Shown here: piece by piece, positions 11,703-24,395 of the stretch
Position numbering within the stretch: position 1 is the first letter of the stretch
How the letters are laid out: each line of letters starts with the position of its first letter
Source of the DNA: Incurvaria masculella
Lineage: Eukaryota > Arthropoda > Insecta > Lepidoptera > Incurvariidae
Assembly: GCA_946894095.1 (NCBI GenBank)
Contig: OX335655.1
Coordinates: 11,780,001-11,844,000 of the forward strand
DNA: 64,000 nt
Direction of reading: 5' to 3'
The notes under the pieces: generated by a model
Database searches by the model: none
Seen by the model: only the letters and a program-made list of their open reading frames with translations
Told to the model about the DNA's origin: nothing
Position numbers and translations under genes: made by a program

Positions 11703-13722
11703 TGTACCATAATTGTGAGAAGAAAGACCAAAGATCAGAATTGTATTATTTCCAGTCCGGCCTACAAAGCGCATATGGAAAAGCTCAGGCGCTTATACGC
11801 TGGCTATTTTAAGTATGATGCAAGATTTAGAGAGGACCGTACTAACAGGATAGGCATACGGTAACTGGCTTTCCGCAAATACGCGAGACCCCTATGCAAA
11901 CAAAAAAAACAATACCTCGTTTTAAATGTTTTAAACGCGCTGATTGACATCAATTACTTGCACAAAATACACATAACAACATTCCGGAGTGTTCAGCCCG
12001 AGTAAAATGAGTTTTCTTCGCATCACATCGGTCATTAAAAAGTCGTACGGACGCAGTGTAAACAAAAACCACACTTGCAAAACTTACATTCCTGCTTCGC
12101 TTCATCATTACTCACTTTTGCATCCGATGACACAACCGCACTTGCACATTCTTCACACAAAAACGAAATGGCACAGATTCACAATGGCACCGTCACGAAA
12201 ACGTGCGTCGCCGTCGCGTAGCGTCGCTCCCCCGGCTGGACAAACTTTGACGTCCACATAAGTCACCGAAATAACTTTTATAAGAATATATTTTGCGCTG
12301 AAAGCGATATTCCGACGAAGTGGGTTGAAGGCGCCTGCCTCCAAGGCCGTCCGTACCGTTTCCGCCGAGGTGCGTGCTTCTGAAATTTTTAATAAAATTA
12401 TCATAAACCACTATTATAGTGTGTTTGAGCACTGCGTAAGCTATAAAATTATTATATAAGTTTTTATTCGCATTCAAGAAACCGATTATTTGAATTTTGT
12501 GTTGTTATAACGATATATAGCATCACGGGTGCCATTTCTGGCTGACAAGCACCGATATACGGTCTCGGTTGACTATTGTCAACCTCGTTTCGCCACACTA
12601 AATAATTACTTTATCTCATAACGTACGTACTTTTTTTGAGAAAAAACTAGATTTCTGAAGCGCTAATTGTTAATGATGATTATAAATTTCTTCCTTGTCC
12701 AGCAGTGACGTGACCTTCGGTACGTGAACACGTTCACGATCGACTGGTTTTTTTAAAATAATTTCGTTGCTTCTCCTCAATGGATTTTTTGTTTTAATAT
12801 TTCGTTTAGTTAGGACAGTAATATAGTAGAATATATCTCTCAACATACTTACTAGTGGCATTTGTGTAACTTTCATAAAATCCTAAATCGTATGAAAGTT
12901 TTCTTATGAAAGTTAGTTCAGTTATTCGTTTTGGCCCTCCAAGCGCAAACTTCCACAACGCTGAGAGGAAAGTTTCGAGGTCAGAACAAGTTGCAAACGC
13001 CAGACAGACACCCACAGGATTGACAATTACATACATTGAGCAGAACCAATCGGCTGGTATCTCTGTTCGTGGTTCGTGTAATTGCAGCGGAGGCGATATC
13101 GGATTCGGGTCGATTACTTCAATCAGGGACGAGGTCAGGTGACTCAGAGGGCGACTTCATATTTCGAGTATCATCTTCGAAATTATTCCAAATTCGCGGC
13201 AACTTCGCTCTTTATGTCTTCATCTTTTGCATCATCATTTTACTGCCTTAAGGCGCTAGGACTAGCCAACTACTCGCGCCATACAAATGCACTATTTAAC
13301 AAATGTAATAATATGTAGTGAAACGCTTCAGCAAATCCAAATAGAACTCCAGACTGATAATGGATTGTTAATATTTTTCGATTCCATCATTTATTTAAAT
13401 AATAATAAAAATAAAAAAGTTGATTTTTCTCATTAGAAATCTGAAAGTAATTCGATTTCTAGATATAAGCAAAAACAGCATATATCCATAAACAAAAAAA
13501 TCCATTTGCTTTTAGATTTATACATTTAGTCAAAAAAGTTCGGAAATGGACACCGTTTCCGCAATGTATTTTGTATAGAAAAAGGAAACACACATTAACG
13601 AAAATAGGTTGATTCCTTGACAAGGAATCATATATTGTAAGAATGACACTTATAATCGTCAGACTTAGTTAGTTAACTTGGGGTGCCTCGTCTAACTTTG
13701 CGATTTGGCTAGTACCAGGGCC
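11703..13722. other. No supported gene; several short open frames
   Basis: Open frames at 11989-12261 and 12906-13318 overlap others on the opposite strand and show no domain. The 12180-12260 stretch is CpG-rich for this window. No splice-consistent exon could be justified. Confidence 0.4.
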
Positions 13723-14270
13723 TTAAGGTAGCCCAACCCGGCGGGACTAACTCATTCGCGGGCACGTGCAAAACCGTGCTGTTGCGCTCTGGGACCTTCT
13801 CTGTTTTAAAGAAAAAGACAGGCTCCGTGATGAGGAAGATGCAACATGTCCACAAAAAAGACAATGTGCATAGTGTATGATTTGGTAAGATTAACGAAAA
13901 TTTTAATTACAAAACGACTTATAGCTAAAAGTAAACCACGACCGCTGTAATCAAAAATCTTATAAAAACCAAATAGATTATAAATCTTGATTAAATAAGG
14001 TATGTCTGATGACTAATCTTTTTAAGATGTTCTTACTTTATCATTGCGTAATCTACCTCCAAAGTTATTGTATAAAACGCGCGAAAAATTCGAACTTTCG
14101 GACCTTATAACTTAGAAACCAAACACAATTTTACAATGCCAACTGTCATCAGACATCTAGTTCGATCTAATAAGCTATTTTGAGCAAAATTTGGGATCTC
14201 TGACAAGAAATATGGGCGCCATTTTCTTTCCCCGTTTGTATGGGGAGTTGAGCGGGATGGCCCACCTTAA
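13723..14270 (+). mobile_element. TTAAGGTGG-family MITE, full length (548 bp)
   Basis: It starts TTAAGGTAGCCCAACCCGG and ends GGGATGGCCCACCTTAA, giving imperfect terminal inverted repeats of about 17 bp. Every well-preserved copy here is bounded by TTAA, which could be a target duplication or part of the repeat. No transposase is present. Confidence 0.85.
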
Positions 14271-15467
14271 ATTACAGGCCTTCGGCATAGAAGGAAAGTT
14301 TGGAGCTAAATGTTAACGAATTTGTTTATACGTCAATGGATAATCCCAAATATGATCGCACAGGGGCGGTTTTCAGCTGCAATGGCGTGGGAGCGTCCCA
14401 TGCGCTTATTAGCACAGAACACCTACTGATGCACCTAGAGGGTAAAAAAACAGTGCGTGGAAGCCACCTTCTTGATCATCATAGTGTAGATAGAGATAAA
14501 TTGTTAATAGAATATACTAATAGATGGACATAGTAAAGTAAGACTTACCCAACGGAGCTGACATGGTCACGATGTTAATCAAAGCTCAAAAACAAATTAA
14601 ATAGAAAGAAAAATATTAATCAAAAGAGATAACTATTGAGAATAGTAAGGTTGCGGGTATGGTCTCAAATAAAAAACAACAAGCACAAGAAGTGTTACGA
14701 GAAATTCGTAGCACCACTGCTTCTAACTCTCCCTTGCCGACACCGCATCCGAGCGTTACAACTAGCTTATAGAATGCTACGCATGTACCTACCCCTCCTC
14801 CCCGTTTGCTACCCGCTGTCTTCCCTTCCTGATTAGAAGGGAGACGCTGCTGAGGCACTTTTCACCACTGCAGGTTCCCCCACCATGTACCTAACTATTC
14901 CCCTCATGCGATCCGCTTGTAAATTGTAAACCGCCAACAAAGAAGTGTCACTTCAAAATAGTGCATTGGACGTTTTGTGTGCACTCGAAATGAAGTGTTT
15001 TAATCACCACACGAAACAATCACGCAGCTTAATGCTCGCATGATGACACATTTGAAGTGTATCCAAACATGACACGCGACCGCCGAGTCGCGACATGACA
15101 CGCTGGGAATGGAGCTATTTCTCAAACACCTCAGGCGGTTTTCGTCACGCACGGGCCACGATATACGCGACCTTCGGTGACGCCGGACAGAAAACAGGAA
15201 CCGGGCATTATATCCAAAATTTGGTAACGCATTTCGAGGCAACGAGTCGACTGACGCGTGGATGAGTCACGGACAGTGCGAGCTGCCAGGAGACTTGGGA
15301 GTTGGCTACCGATCTACCTGCAGAAAAACGTAAACAAAACAAACCAGTCCGATGGCATCGAGATGGGACCTACCGCCCGAACACCGAGACAGTCGTACCG
15401 CGTTTGATTGATGTGGCATTATTTGACCTTAGGTTGTGTCCTAGTTGTGTGACAATTTGACTGAATC
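14271..15467. other. No supported gene
   Basis: A 77-codon plus-strand frame at 14300-14533 is unrecognised and begins just after the MITE. Frames on both strands at 14616-15242 are overlapping and featureless. Confidence 0.35.
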
Positions 15468-15645
15468 CCTTAGGCTGATACAAATAGTCGCAACCGAAAC
15501 GAATGCTAACGCAAAGTAGTACTTTGTGACGTCACTTTGACTCATTTTGTATGGACGAAATCTCAAAGTAATGTAAATTTACGTCACAAAGTACTACTTT
15601 TCGTTAGTCTTAGTTTCTGTTACGACTACTTATCTCAGCCTTAGT
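15468..15645. repeat. Long hairpin / fold-back MITE, about 75-bp arms
   Basis: The left arm CTTAGGCTGATACAAATAGT through AAAGTAGTACTTTGTGACGT is matched, imperfectly, by the reverse complement at 15570-15645. The innermost CAAAGTAGTACTTTGTGACG portion is nearly perfect. Length is about 178 bp with no coding capacity. Confidence 0.8.
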
Positions 15646-18600
15646 CAGAGTTCATTTCCTTAGCCGTCTTACTTTTATTTTTAAGTTGATGTGTCCGATG
15701 TCGTCGTGTAATTATCCAATCAGTGGCGCTGCAGCTTATTTCTGAAAAAGTTCGGCAAGAGTAAAACTCTGACTGACTCAGTAGCCACTAGCTAGGGCAA
15801 TGAGTCCCACTGTCCATTATTTATACATTGCTTCCAACACCCGTTTGCGATGTTGGCATGCTGGTTGAAGAGCAAAATTAGAACCAATCACTTTCATGAA
15901 CCTGATATAATATTCAGCCTAATTGATCAACCACTGTGAACTATAGTTTGTAAGAATGAAAATAAAAATACAATGACAAACCTTGCGAAGTTTCTGGTCG
16001 GTTCTTTGCCAGAAGTAATCGAACCGACAGGAAAAAAACGACAAATCCGAGTGTGTAATATGTATAGTGAAATAAAGAAACGGAAACTGAAACATAGCTG
16101 CTTCGTCTTTTACGAAAAATAGATCGAGAAAAAGAGAAATTAAAAAGAGAAAAAAAATAATGAATAAATGATCGTAAAAAGTCGTAATCTGTATTATATC
16201 CCTCATTATTCAATGAATGGGGACGTGGAGCAACAGATTAAATGTTTATTTTACGTGCCTCCTAATCCTCAAAATACTGAATTTAGTGGCCATTTTTGGA
16301 AAAAAAAAAACTTTTACTGTCTGCATGTTGTGAATGAGTGTGTTTATGGAAAACACTGACTTCAACTGACTTTACTAACCATTTTCCTCACCTGAGGTCG
16401 CAAAAACAGTGGTATGGATGATTCTATACTTAGAAGAAGCTAGCTCTATCCAGCTAAAGGTATTCTGACTCTATTGCGCGTTAATTGAGTGCAAGGAAGG
16501 TGCAAGGTGCGTGGGAGGACAGCCCACTGCCCACTCGTATAGCCTCGTGCACTGCCGCGCCTGCTCCCTTTCATTCCATCGGCACTTTCAATAGTTTGGC
16601 AACTATAATAAAACGCAATTGTAGAGGTAAACAACAACTAACTCTTAAATGGTCAGTTTTAAGTTAAAAAAGTTTTAAAGTTGTTTTCTAAAGTAACAAA
16701 GGGTGAAAAATTATATCATAAGTCTTAAAAACGAATTAGTTATAATCAAATTAATAATAAATAATGTAGTGCACGGTGCAGGTAAGACCTTACCAATTAA
16801 AGAAATGCACTTCATTTCCGTATTTTATCAAATGTCGTTTCGTTCAAGAGGATGTATTAACAAATGCTAGTTACGAGTGACCAGTTAATTTGGTCAAGTC
16901 ATTAAACTTTCTTTCTATCACTTTCTTTCTATTATTTCATTACAACGGGGAAAACTGAAATAGTGGTTCATGCGACCTAAATACATATGTGAGAAAATTA
17001 CTAGTTTAACTTATTTTGCATTTCCAACAAAGGCTCAAGTAGAGTGGATTTAGTATTAGAATTTCAGCGGGATCCTTCCAATTCTAAATTTCTGAAAAAA
17101 ACATTACGTTCGTCTGATCGTGGGTTAGGGCAGCTTTCAGCCCCCTAGATCCCCTTTCTGTAGCATTTAGTGGGAACAAGGCTGAAGTAAAGAGCGATCT
17201 ATCCGATCCTTTGAAATTGCCGTGAAATACTATTTTGATGATGAGCAAGGTATAGAGATGTATACAAAAGCTATAAGTAATTTAAAACAGTGACAAGAAA
17301 AAACAGCTTATCATGAGCTCAACAACAAATGATTTCATTCCAAAACCACGACACGGCTGCGCCGTGGAAACAAATGGATGGACGGAGGAGACGGAGATAC
17401 TATGCTATTATGTCTAGTGTGGACTGGTGGAGTGACGACAGGAGGCTAATTATGGTAATTCCGAGTTAATGAATCAGGAGTGTTGTCAGGAGAGTAATTC
17501 ACTTTAAGCCGGTCGTTACCCTATCCGTTACCCCTTACTGGGGGAGATAACTTTTACATGCTCTTAATGTTTTACTAGGTTTTTTGAAATTTTGGATTAA
17601 AAATATGTATATTCTCGAGACCTGCGTCTGAATACATGTTTTTTTTTACACCTTTTAGATTGGAAAATATTAGCTAATAAATATTGGAAAAAGTTGTCTT
17701 GTTTTTAATGTCATTTTAGATTTTTTTTATTAGGTGTTTAAGACGATTTCACTATTTAATTCACAGTCGGCGTGCAAAATTGTGCCTTGGCCAATTGACA
17801 AAGAAATAATTACTTAAAATTGAATTGAACATTTTAAGAAATTAGTTCTTTGTCCCGATCATAGCCCCACTACCTTCACGACGGTCTTAAATAATATTCT
17901 GGTATTCGAATGTTAGCGTCACACGAACTGAGTGGCACTTAAATATTGCCTTGTTTCCGAATTCAGCGCTAACGAAAAATTACACATCCATTTCCATGAG
18001 CGATCCGCAAATCCACCAGAATAGGTCGGACGTTATTCACCGATTCATTGAGGATCCAGAAATGTGTTTTCCGAATGTAAACAAATTAGCGCAGGAATAG
18101 GCCTCCCGCATGCGAGTCCCATCGTCACGGCTTCCGCTCCGGAATGCGGCGGCAGCGTCGTGCCGCTCCACTCCACCTGCGCGCGTCCACCGTGACGCGC
18201 CTCGCCCGCCGACACGTCATTAAATAAACTAAAACAACTAATATAACTTGACAGTGTGTAATTACATACTGCCCCAAGGGTAAACGGATTAGGTTCTGTA
18301 GGGGACGAATAGCGCGGCCCAAACGTCTGCACGTACTTCGGGAGCATCGCACAAACAACAGTTGTTTAGGAATCTAAGTTTCTGCTTAGTCCTTACTTTC
18401 CTGATGAAAGTTGTTAATATAATAACTAGTAGCTATCTGAGCTGTAGACCCCGCCTCGACCCTGCTTTTTTAAATATTTTTTATAATTTAGTTTTTTTTA
18501 AACTAGCTCGACTAAAAAATCTGCATCATTATCGAACCTGTTCACACAATTTTACGAGAATCGATTGAGAAATGCGACCTGTAGAGAAGAACAATTTTGC

Positions 18601-18660
18601 CCAATCTGAAACTACGAAACTACGCTCAAGTTTCGCTCTTCGCTCGGTCAATTAATGTAT
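15646..18660. other. No supported gene; one weak exon-like island
   Basis: Mostly AT-rich. At 18045-18222 a minus-strand stop-free GC3-rich frame (..GEARHGGRAQVEWSG..) contrasts with its flanks, but I find no convincing splice acceptor, start or family match. Other open frames are chance. Confidence 0.35.
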
Positions 18661-18814
18661 GCTGATTGGTAGATTTTGAGTTAGCTTTTATTAAACATTT
18701 TAGTGAACTTAGGCCCGACTTGTCTTCTATAAATTTTGTGAAAAAATTAGCTTCAGCGAATTGGTGTGTGTTCACAAACTGTCCTAACAACTCAACTCAC
18801 AAGTTTTCGAAAAA

Positions 18815-19370
18815 ACTTACAAGTATCCTGGCGAGGCTCAGTCTACTTACAAGTTTCCTAAAATCTATCTGGAAATATTGTAGACGTCGTGCGCATAGTA
18901 GTACGTGCCTTCGTATAGTTATAAAGCGACGCAGGCTTCTAGAAGAAACAGACTTGCACTTGGTCAGATCTTTAAACTTAAAGACTGTGTTTAAATTCGT
19001 AAAGATGTGAAAAACCTCTCTTCTTACAAGATATCCTGGCGGGTGTCAGACGACTTACAAGTTTCCTAAATTATATCTGGAAATATTGTACACGTCGTGC
19101 GCAAGTCGTACGTGCCTTCGTAGTTATAAAGCGACGCAGGCTTCTAGAAGAAACAGACTTGCACTTGACAGTCAGTGTGAAGATGTAAAATTCGTGAAGA
19201 TGTAAAAATCATCTCGTCTAACAAGTATCCCGGCGAGGCTCAGTCTACCTACTTACAAGTTTCCTAAAATCTATCTGGAAATATTGTAGGGGTCATTCGT
19301 CGTCGTACGTACCTTCGTAGTTATAACGCGACGCAGGCTTCTAGAATGAAAATACTTGCATTTTAGCTAG
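18815..19370. repeat. Tandem repeat of about 200 bp, three units
   Basis: The units begin near 18822, 19029 and 19226 (AAGTATCCTGGCGAGGCTC and variants). They share CTTACAAGTTTCCTAAA, TATCTGGAAATATTGTA and GCGACGCAGGCTTCTAGAA. Units differ by small indels. This is non-coding satellite-like DNA. Confidence 0.85.
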
Positions 19371-19835
19371 GTTATATTTGTCCGTTCAAAGTGACAAAGA
19401 TTCGCGTATGAGTTTATCTCGGAGATGTGCTCCGCGTTAGTCCGTCATGAGCAAGGATATGCTAATTGCGATAAATACGTACTTATTGCGTCTTGTGTGC
19501 CTCGACAAGGTTGTAGAAGTTATTAGCACGGATTAGGACGATTTTGGCGTGGCTACTTTAATGAGCCTACAATCTGCAGTGATTTTTAATACCATTGTTC
19601 AGTCGCCGGACGACAATTATGGGAATTAATTAGTGGAAGTCGGGAATAAAAACATACAGGAGATCGCTTAACTTCTTCTTAGTTCGAAGTGCGCAAAAGT
19701 TAATCAACGTTTAAAACGGTCATTTTTTGTGAAATGTATGGGGCAAAGAAGCTTCCTTCGACACCTTTTACTAGAAGTGACTTTATTTAAGCGTTTTTGT
19801 CTTATAATTTATTCTAAAGTTCTCGTCTCTTTTTA

Positions 19836-20186
19836 ACCGACTTCAAAAAAGGAGGAGGTTATCAATTCGTCTGTATGTTTTTTTTTTATGTTTGTTACCT
19901 CTTGCCTGGGTGAACCGATTTTGATGATTATTTTTTAAATGATAGCTAGTGCTTCCCAAGTGGTCCCATTTTAATTTGGTTAAGTTCTGACAATGATATC
20001 CATGAGAAAATCATAAAATACTTAAATTTGTATTAAGATGTGCGCGACAAGTGGACGAATAACTCAATATAACGCCAACCGATTTCGGTGATTCTTTTTT
20101 TATTGGAAAGGACGTGTACAAATTAGTAAGTGTACTTCAGATTCACTAAAAATAAACAAATAAAAAAAAAAATTAACAAAAAAAAT
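19836..20186 (+). mobile_element. AACCGACTTCAAAAAAGGAGG-type dispersed repeat
   Basis: It starts AACCGACTTCAAAAAAGG and contains GGTGAACCGATTTTGATGAT and a second CCGATTTCGGTGATTCTTTT block before an A-rich end. I associate this sequence type with Lepidoptera. It abuts a fold-back element whose arms also begin ACCGACTTCAAAG. Confidence 0.55.
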
Positions 20187-20458
20187 AACCGACTTCAAAG
20201 AAAAAGCACTAAAAAGTAAAAAATAATTTCCATTTTTGTAGTTACGATTTCTGTTATTTTTTGAGTCGGTGTCAGCCAAGGTTAGGTTAGATTAGGTTAG
20301 GTTAGGTTAGGTTAGGTTCTCTTGATTGGCGCAGCGCGTGCCCGGCTGACGCCGACTCAAAAAATAACAGAAATCGTAACTACAAAAATGGAAATTATTT
20401 TTTACTTTTTAGTGCTTTTTCTTTGAAGTCGGATATTTTTTTTGTTAATTTTTTTTTA
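20165..20458. repeat. Fold-back element with 113-bp near-perfect arms
   Basis: The left arm (20165-20277) and right arm (20344-20458) are reverse complements with only a few mismatches, spanning ACCGACTTCAAAGAAAAAGC through TTTGAGTCGG.GTCAGCC. The 66-base loop contains telomere-type repeats, listed separately. Confidence 0.9.
20279..20318. repeat. Interstitial TTAGG (insect telomere-type) repeat
   Basis: About eight GGTTA units, one with a substitution (GATTA), form most of the loop of the fold-back element. TTAGG is the ancestral insect telomere repeat. Confidence 0.85.
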
Positions 20459-20805
20459 TCACTCGTGCAGGGTTAATTTAGATCAGTGGTATCAAGACGC
20501 TTCTGTGGCCTGTGGCTGGATAACAAGGCACATTTTTCACAGTCATTCAATACAAGTCAATTGGAAATAATTTGAAAAACACCATTACACATTCACTTTA
20601 TTTGACGTGTGTGATATTCTCCCTTTGCTGTCATTTTCTAAAAGTGAATACACAAATATTGATTGAATTGATGTCAAAAACAAAAAATAAAAATCAATTT
20701 CACTGACAAAGTGGTTATCAAACTATTTCCAAACAACGTTTGCATGGGCACAGATGAAATATTAGGTAATATAATAATAAACACCAGTTTAATGTTTTAC
20801 ATGCA

Positions 20806-20945
20806 ATCCATGGAACAGCTCGCATACGTTACGCAAACTTATGCAACTCAGAAAGAGAAAGAAATGGTGAATGAACGGGGCGGGGATGGAACTTACGAAC
20901 TCTGGCATGGAAAGCAAGTCCAAACGGCCCTGAGCAACGTGGTTA
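20806..20945 (-). mobile_element. tRNA-head SINE fragment, reverse orientation
   Basis: On the minus strand CCCCGCCCCGTTCATTCACC is followed by TTTCTTTCTCTTTCTGAGTT and GCGAGCTGTTCCATGG, the order seen in the full copies at 23146 and 61471. Body and tail are missing. Confidence 0.6.
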
Positions 20946-21688
20946 GTTATTTTGTACAATTATTTAGCAATAGGGTATCAAAAACGTGTCTTAAAACTTT
21001 TTGTTGAAGGCATTTTGCACGAACGCTTCTAATTTTAGACTAAATTCACAGTGGATGACTCAAATGGACGGATAGTGATGAGAAGGAAGGCGACACGCGA
21101 TTTCAAAAACACGCGAACGAAGTCGAGAAGTTTAGGGTGTGAAGATGATACCTCAAAGGGAATAATTAAAATAATATAATAATAATAATAATAATTCTTT
21201 CTTTCAGACTAGAAGTCCATAGACACCAAAATTACATTTTAACAATACAACAAATAACTTTTTAAAACAGAAAACAAATCGAACATAAAAAAATATATAT
21301 TTATATATCAACTGCGGTCACCGATTCATCTAAAATGAAGGTGAGACCAAAATTTAAATATCCTTCCGGCCCCATCCTCCATAGCAACAACAGCAGTCTG
21401 GTTATCAGTCTTGAATAAACGGTCACGGAAGCCAGCTACTCGCTTTCGGATAACAGCAGAGAAACTGTCCACCCTCGCCTCTGCGAACATACCCGAGGAA
21501 TACTGACCTTAAAATATGGCCGCCCGCAGGTCAACATTTTCTCGCAAAACTTCAAAATCTGGCGATTTTACTAGCACTTAATCTATCGGTTTGTGGTCAC
21601 CAAAAGTTTCAATAAATGAAATGACAAGGTTTTTAGTTTATTTTAGTAGGTATTGATTTGAGTCACGCAAGCAGTCTACAGAATGGTC
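20946..21688. other. No supported gene; AAT microsatellite
   Basis: An (AAT)n tract lies at about 21173-21196. The remainder shows no exon or element boundary I can defend. Confidence 0.45.
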
Positions 21689-22236
21689 TTAAGGTGGCCC
21701 AACCCGGCGGGCCTAACTCATTCGCGGGCTCGGTACAAAATCGTGCCGTTACGCTCTGGAACCTTCTCTGTTTCAAAGAATAAGACAGGTTCCGTGATGA
21801 GGAAGATGCAACATGTCCACAAAAAAGACAATGTGCATAGTGTATGATTTGGTAAGATTTACGAAAATTTTAATTTCAAAACGACTTATAGCTAAAAGTA
21901 AACCACGACCGCTGTAGTCAAAACTAACAAAAACCAAATAGATCATAAATCTTGATTAAATAAGCTATGTCTGATGACTAATCTTTTTACTATGTTCTTA
22001 CTTTATCATTGCGTAATCCACCTCCAAAGTTATTGTATAAAACGCGCGAAAAATTCGCATTTTCGGACCTTATAACTTAGAAACCAGACACAATTTTACA
22101 ATGCCAATGGTCATCAGACATCTAGTTCGATCAAATAAAGCTATTGTGAGCAAAATTTTGGATCTCTGACAAGAAATATGGGCGTGATCTTCTTTCCCCT
22201 TTTGTATGGAGAGATGAGCGGGATGGGCCACCTTAA
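21689..22236 (+). mobile_element. TTAAGGTGG-family MITE, full length (548 bp)
   Basis: It starts TTAAGGTGGCCCAACCCGGC and ends GGGATGGGCCACCTTAA. It matches the 13723 copy throughout, including CGCGCGAAAAATTCG and GCGTAATCCACCTCC. Confidence 0.88.
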
Positions 22237-23145
22237 TTGTGAAAACGAGTGACTGACTGACTTGCTAGATTTTAAATTTGTCTCAATTTATCCCAGTTTC
22301 TGTAGAAATAATCCGTATGTATAATTGAAATTAAAATGTTGTTGTAAGCGCACTGCGCGCGCATGCTAGGTCTATGGTTTGTACAATGCCTAATTGACAG
22401 CTGAAAAAAAAAGTTTACGCCATACTATTAAGATATATTTCCCCTAACCTTAGAATTTCATCCTTTGCAAGCCTTTCGAGATTTCAATGAATATATTTTG
22501 TGATTAAATTATTTCTCTACATAAAGCAAGAGTGAGACGTATCACCCGATTCAGAAGCAATAAATATTCCTATAGACATAAGATACGCAAATGTTTAAAA
22601 GCAAAACATATCTCGAAAGACGAAACCGATCTGCATTTTGTTCTCCAGTCGCTTTGGTGTATAAAGCTTCTCAAATATAGTCTACCATAGAGGTATTTTC
22701 GCAAAAAAAAAAACCTTTCATCCAATAATTGAAACCAAGGCCTCGGAATACGAGGCAATCTATGGCTGCATGAAACCGTGCCTTTTGGACTTCTAAATCA
22801 TATGCTTAATAAATTACCCAACCAATTTATCAATTTGGCAACTTTTAATACATAGTTGGTGGATACGATTACAATCACAGTGAAATTATAGGTGGATACG
22901 GCCATAGTGAAAAGGAAAGGGGACACCCATACATATTAAGCAGTATTACGTGGATTTCTTTCTAAACTTTCCAATTGTTGAAACGTCGGAGGATAAAGGA
23001 GTGTTAGACAGTATTCAGCTTGATTCGGACCGTAATGATTTGGATTCAGTGTAGGTTATAAATTACTGGTGTTGGTTGCGGCAGCTACTTCATGCCACTA
23101 ATTCTGGTGTAACGAATGTTTTTTTTTTCGTAAAGTATGTAACTG
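22237..23145. other. No supported feature
   Basis: AT-rich. The phrase GCTAGGTCTATGGTTTG near 22370 resembles one at about 170, hinting at an old repeat. Confidence 0.4.
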
Positions 23146-23550
23146 AGCGGCTCGTAGCCTAGTGGCGCGGGGACTAGACTAGCATAGCGAAGGTCTGGGT
23201 TCAAATCCTCGCCCCGTTCATGCACCACTTTCTTTCTCATTGTCAGTTAGATACGTTTATTTCGTCACGAATGCGAGCTGCTCCATGGTTCGGAATCCAT
23301 GTAAAACTGTAGGGCCCCTTCCCCTACTAGGTGGTAGGGTTCAAGCCCACCCGGGTTGGTACCATCGCATTGGATGAAAAGATGGTCGAAGCGGCAATGA
23401 AAAATCGTCCGTGTTTTCCATCTAGTTCAATGTAGCCGTGCTCATAAAGAGAAGGTCCTGGCATGACATCTAACTCCTTCGGAAATATGGTGTATCGGGC
23501 TAATATCATAACGGTAGTTGTGTGGTTATTAGCCATCCATGTAAACATTA
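23146..23550 (+). mobile_element. tRNA-derived SINE, near full length
   Basis: The head contains a pol III A box TAGCCTAGTGG (23155-23165) and B box GGTTCAAATCC (23198-23208), spaced as in tRNA genes. The body follows: GAATGCGAGCTGCTCCATGG, GGTACCATCGCATTGGATGA, GAAGCGGCAATGAAAAAT, ATGTAGCCGTGCTCATAAAG and ATTAGCCATCCATGTAAAC. The open frame on its minus strand is a shadow of the repeat. Confidence 0.85.
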
Positions 23551-23771
23551 ATTAGGGAGCGAAATGAATGCAAAAAATATAAACGGCACTAGATATAAAC
23601 ACATGAAATAGAGATCGAAAGGGGATTCGAAAATAGAGACGGCCGCGGCGCTAAAAGGGTATAGAAACATGAACAAGAGAACGACAATAAATGGAGATAA
23701 TATATGAAAGATAGATTGTTGTTGCACAAAAATATGAAATAGATGGTCCAACGGGCGCAAGTAATAGCATT

Positions 23772-24070
23772 TTTAGGGTTCCGTACACAAAGGATGCAAA
23801 CGGAACCCTATTACTAAGCCTCCGCTGTCCGTCCGTCCGCCCGCCCGTTCGTCTGTCACAGGGCTATATCTCATGAACCGTAATAGACAGCCAGCTGAAA
23901 TTTTCACAAAGTGTGTATTTATTTTGCCGCTATAACAACAAATAGGCAAAGTAAAAAAAATGTAAAAATTAAAGGGGGCCCATACAAAAGAACCAGATTT
24001 TTTGTGTTAAATCTTGTACGATGGCACGGAACCCTCCGTGTGCAAGTCCGACTCGCACTTGGCCGGTTTT
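23772..24070 (-). mobile_element. CCGGCCAAGTGCGAGTCGG-family element, reverse
   Basis: It reads TTTTTAGGGTTCCGTACACA at one end and GAGTCCGACTCGCACTTGGC plus CGG at the other. The (CCGT)n/(CCGC)n tract is at 23828-23853. Confidence 0.82.
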
Positions 24071-24395
24071 TATATAACGAGACATAACACAACCGCGTTT
24101 CTCGCCTCGCGATGTGAACACACGTTTTCGGTCGATCACTTCTGTAGAAGGCATCTTTACGTTCCGTTTTGCTTTCGATTCGTTCTCGTAAGTTCATCCT
24201 ACGTACGATTATACCCGATTGTGTCGCAGTGCTCGCGTGGGCGTCCCGTGTCCTAACATGGCAAGTCCAACTGACCGCACCGTCGAGAACACTGTTGACT
24301 AATAAATGCGTCAGTTCTAGTCTATGTCGATTCTCTTTTCCATAATCAGGTAATACATAGACGCTTCCGACAGCTGATGCCGAGCCGGTAGTCTA

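Noticed and set aside
23146..23220. Possible genuine tRNA gene (A and B boxes)
   Set aside because: It does not fold as a complete cloverleaf by eye and is fused to the SINE body found at several other sites.
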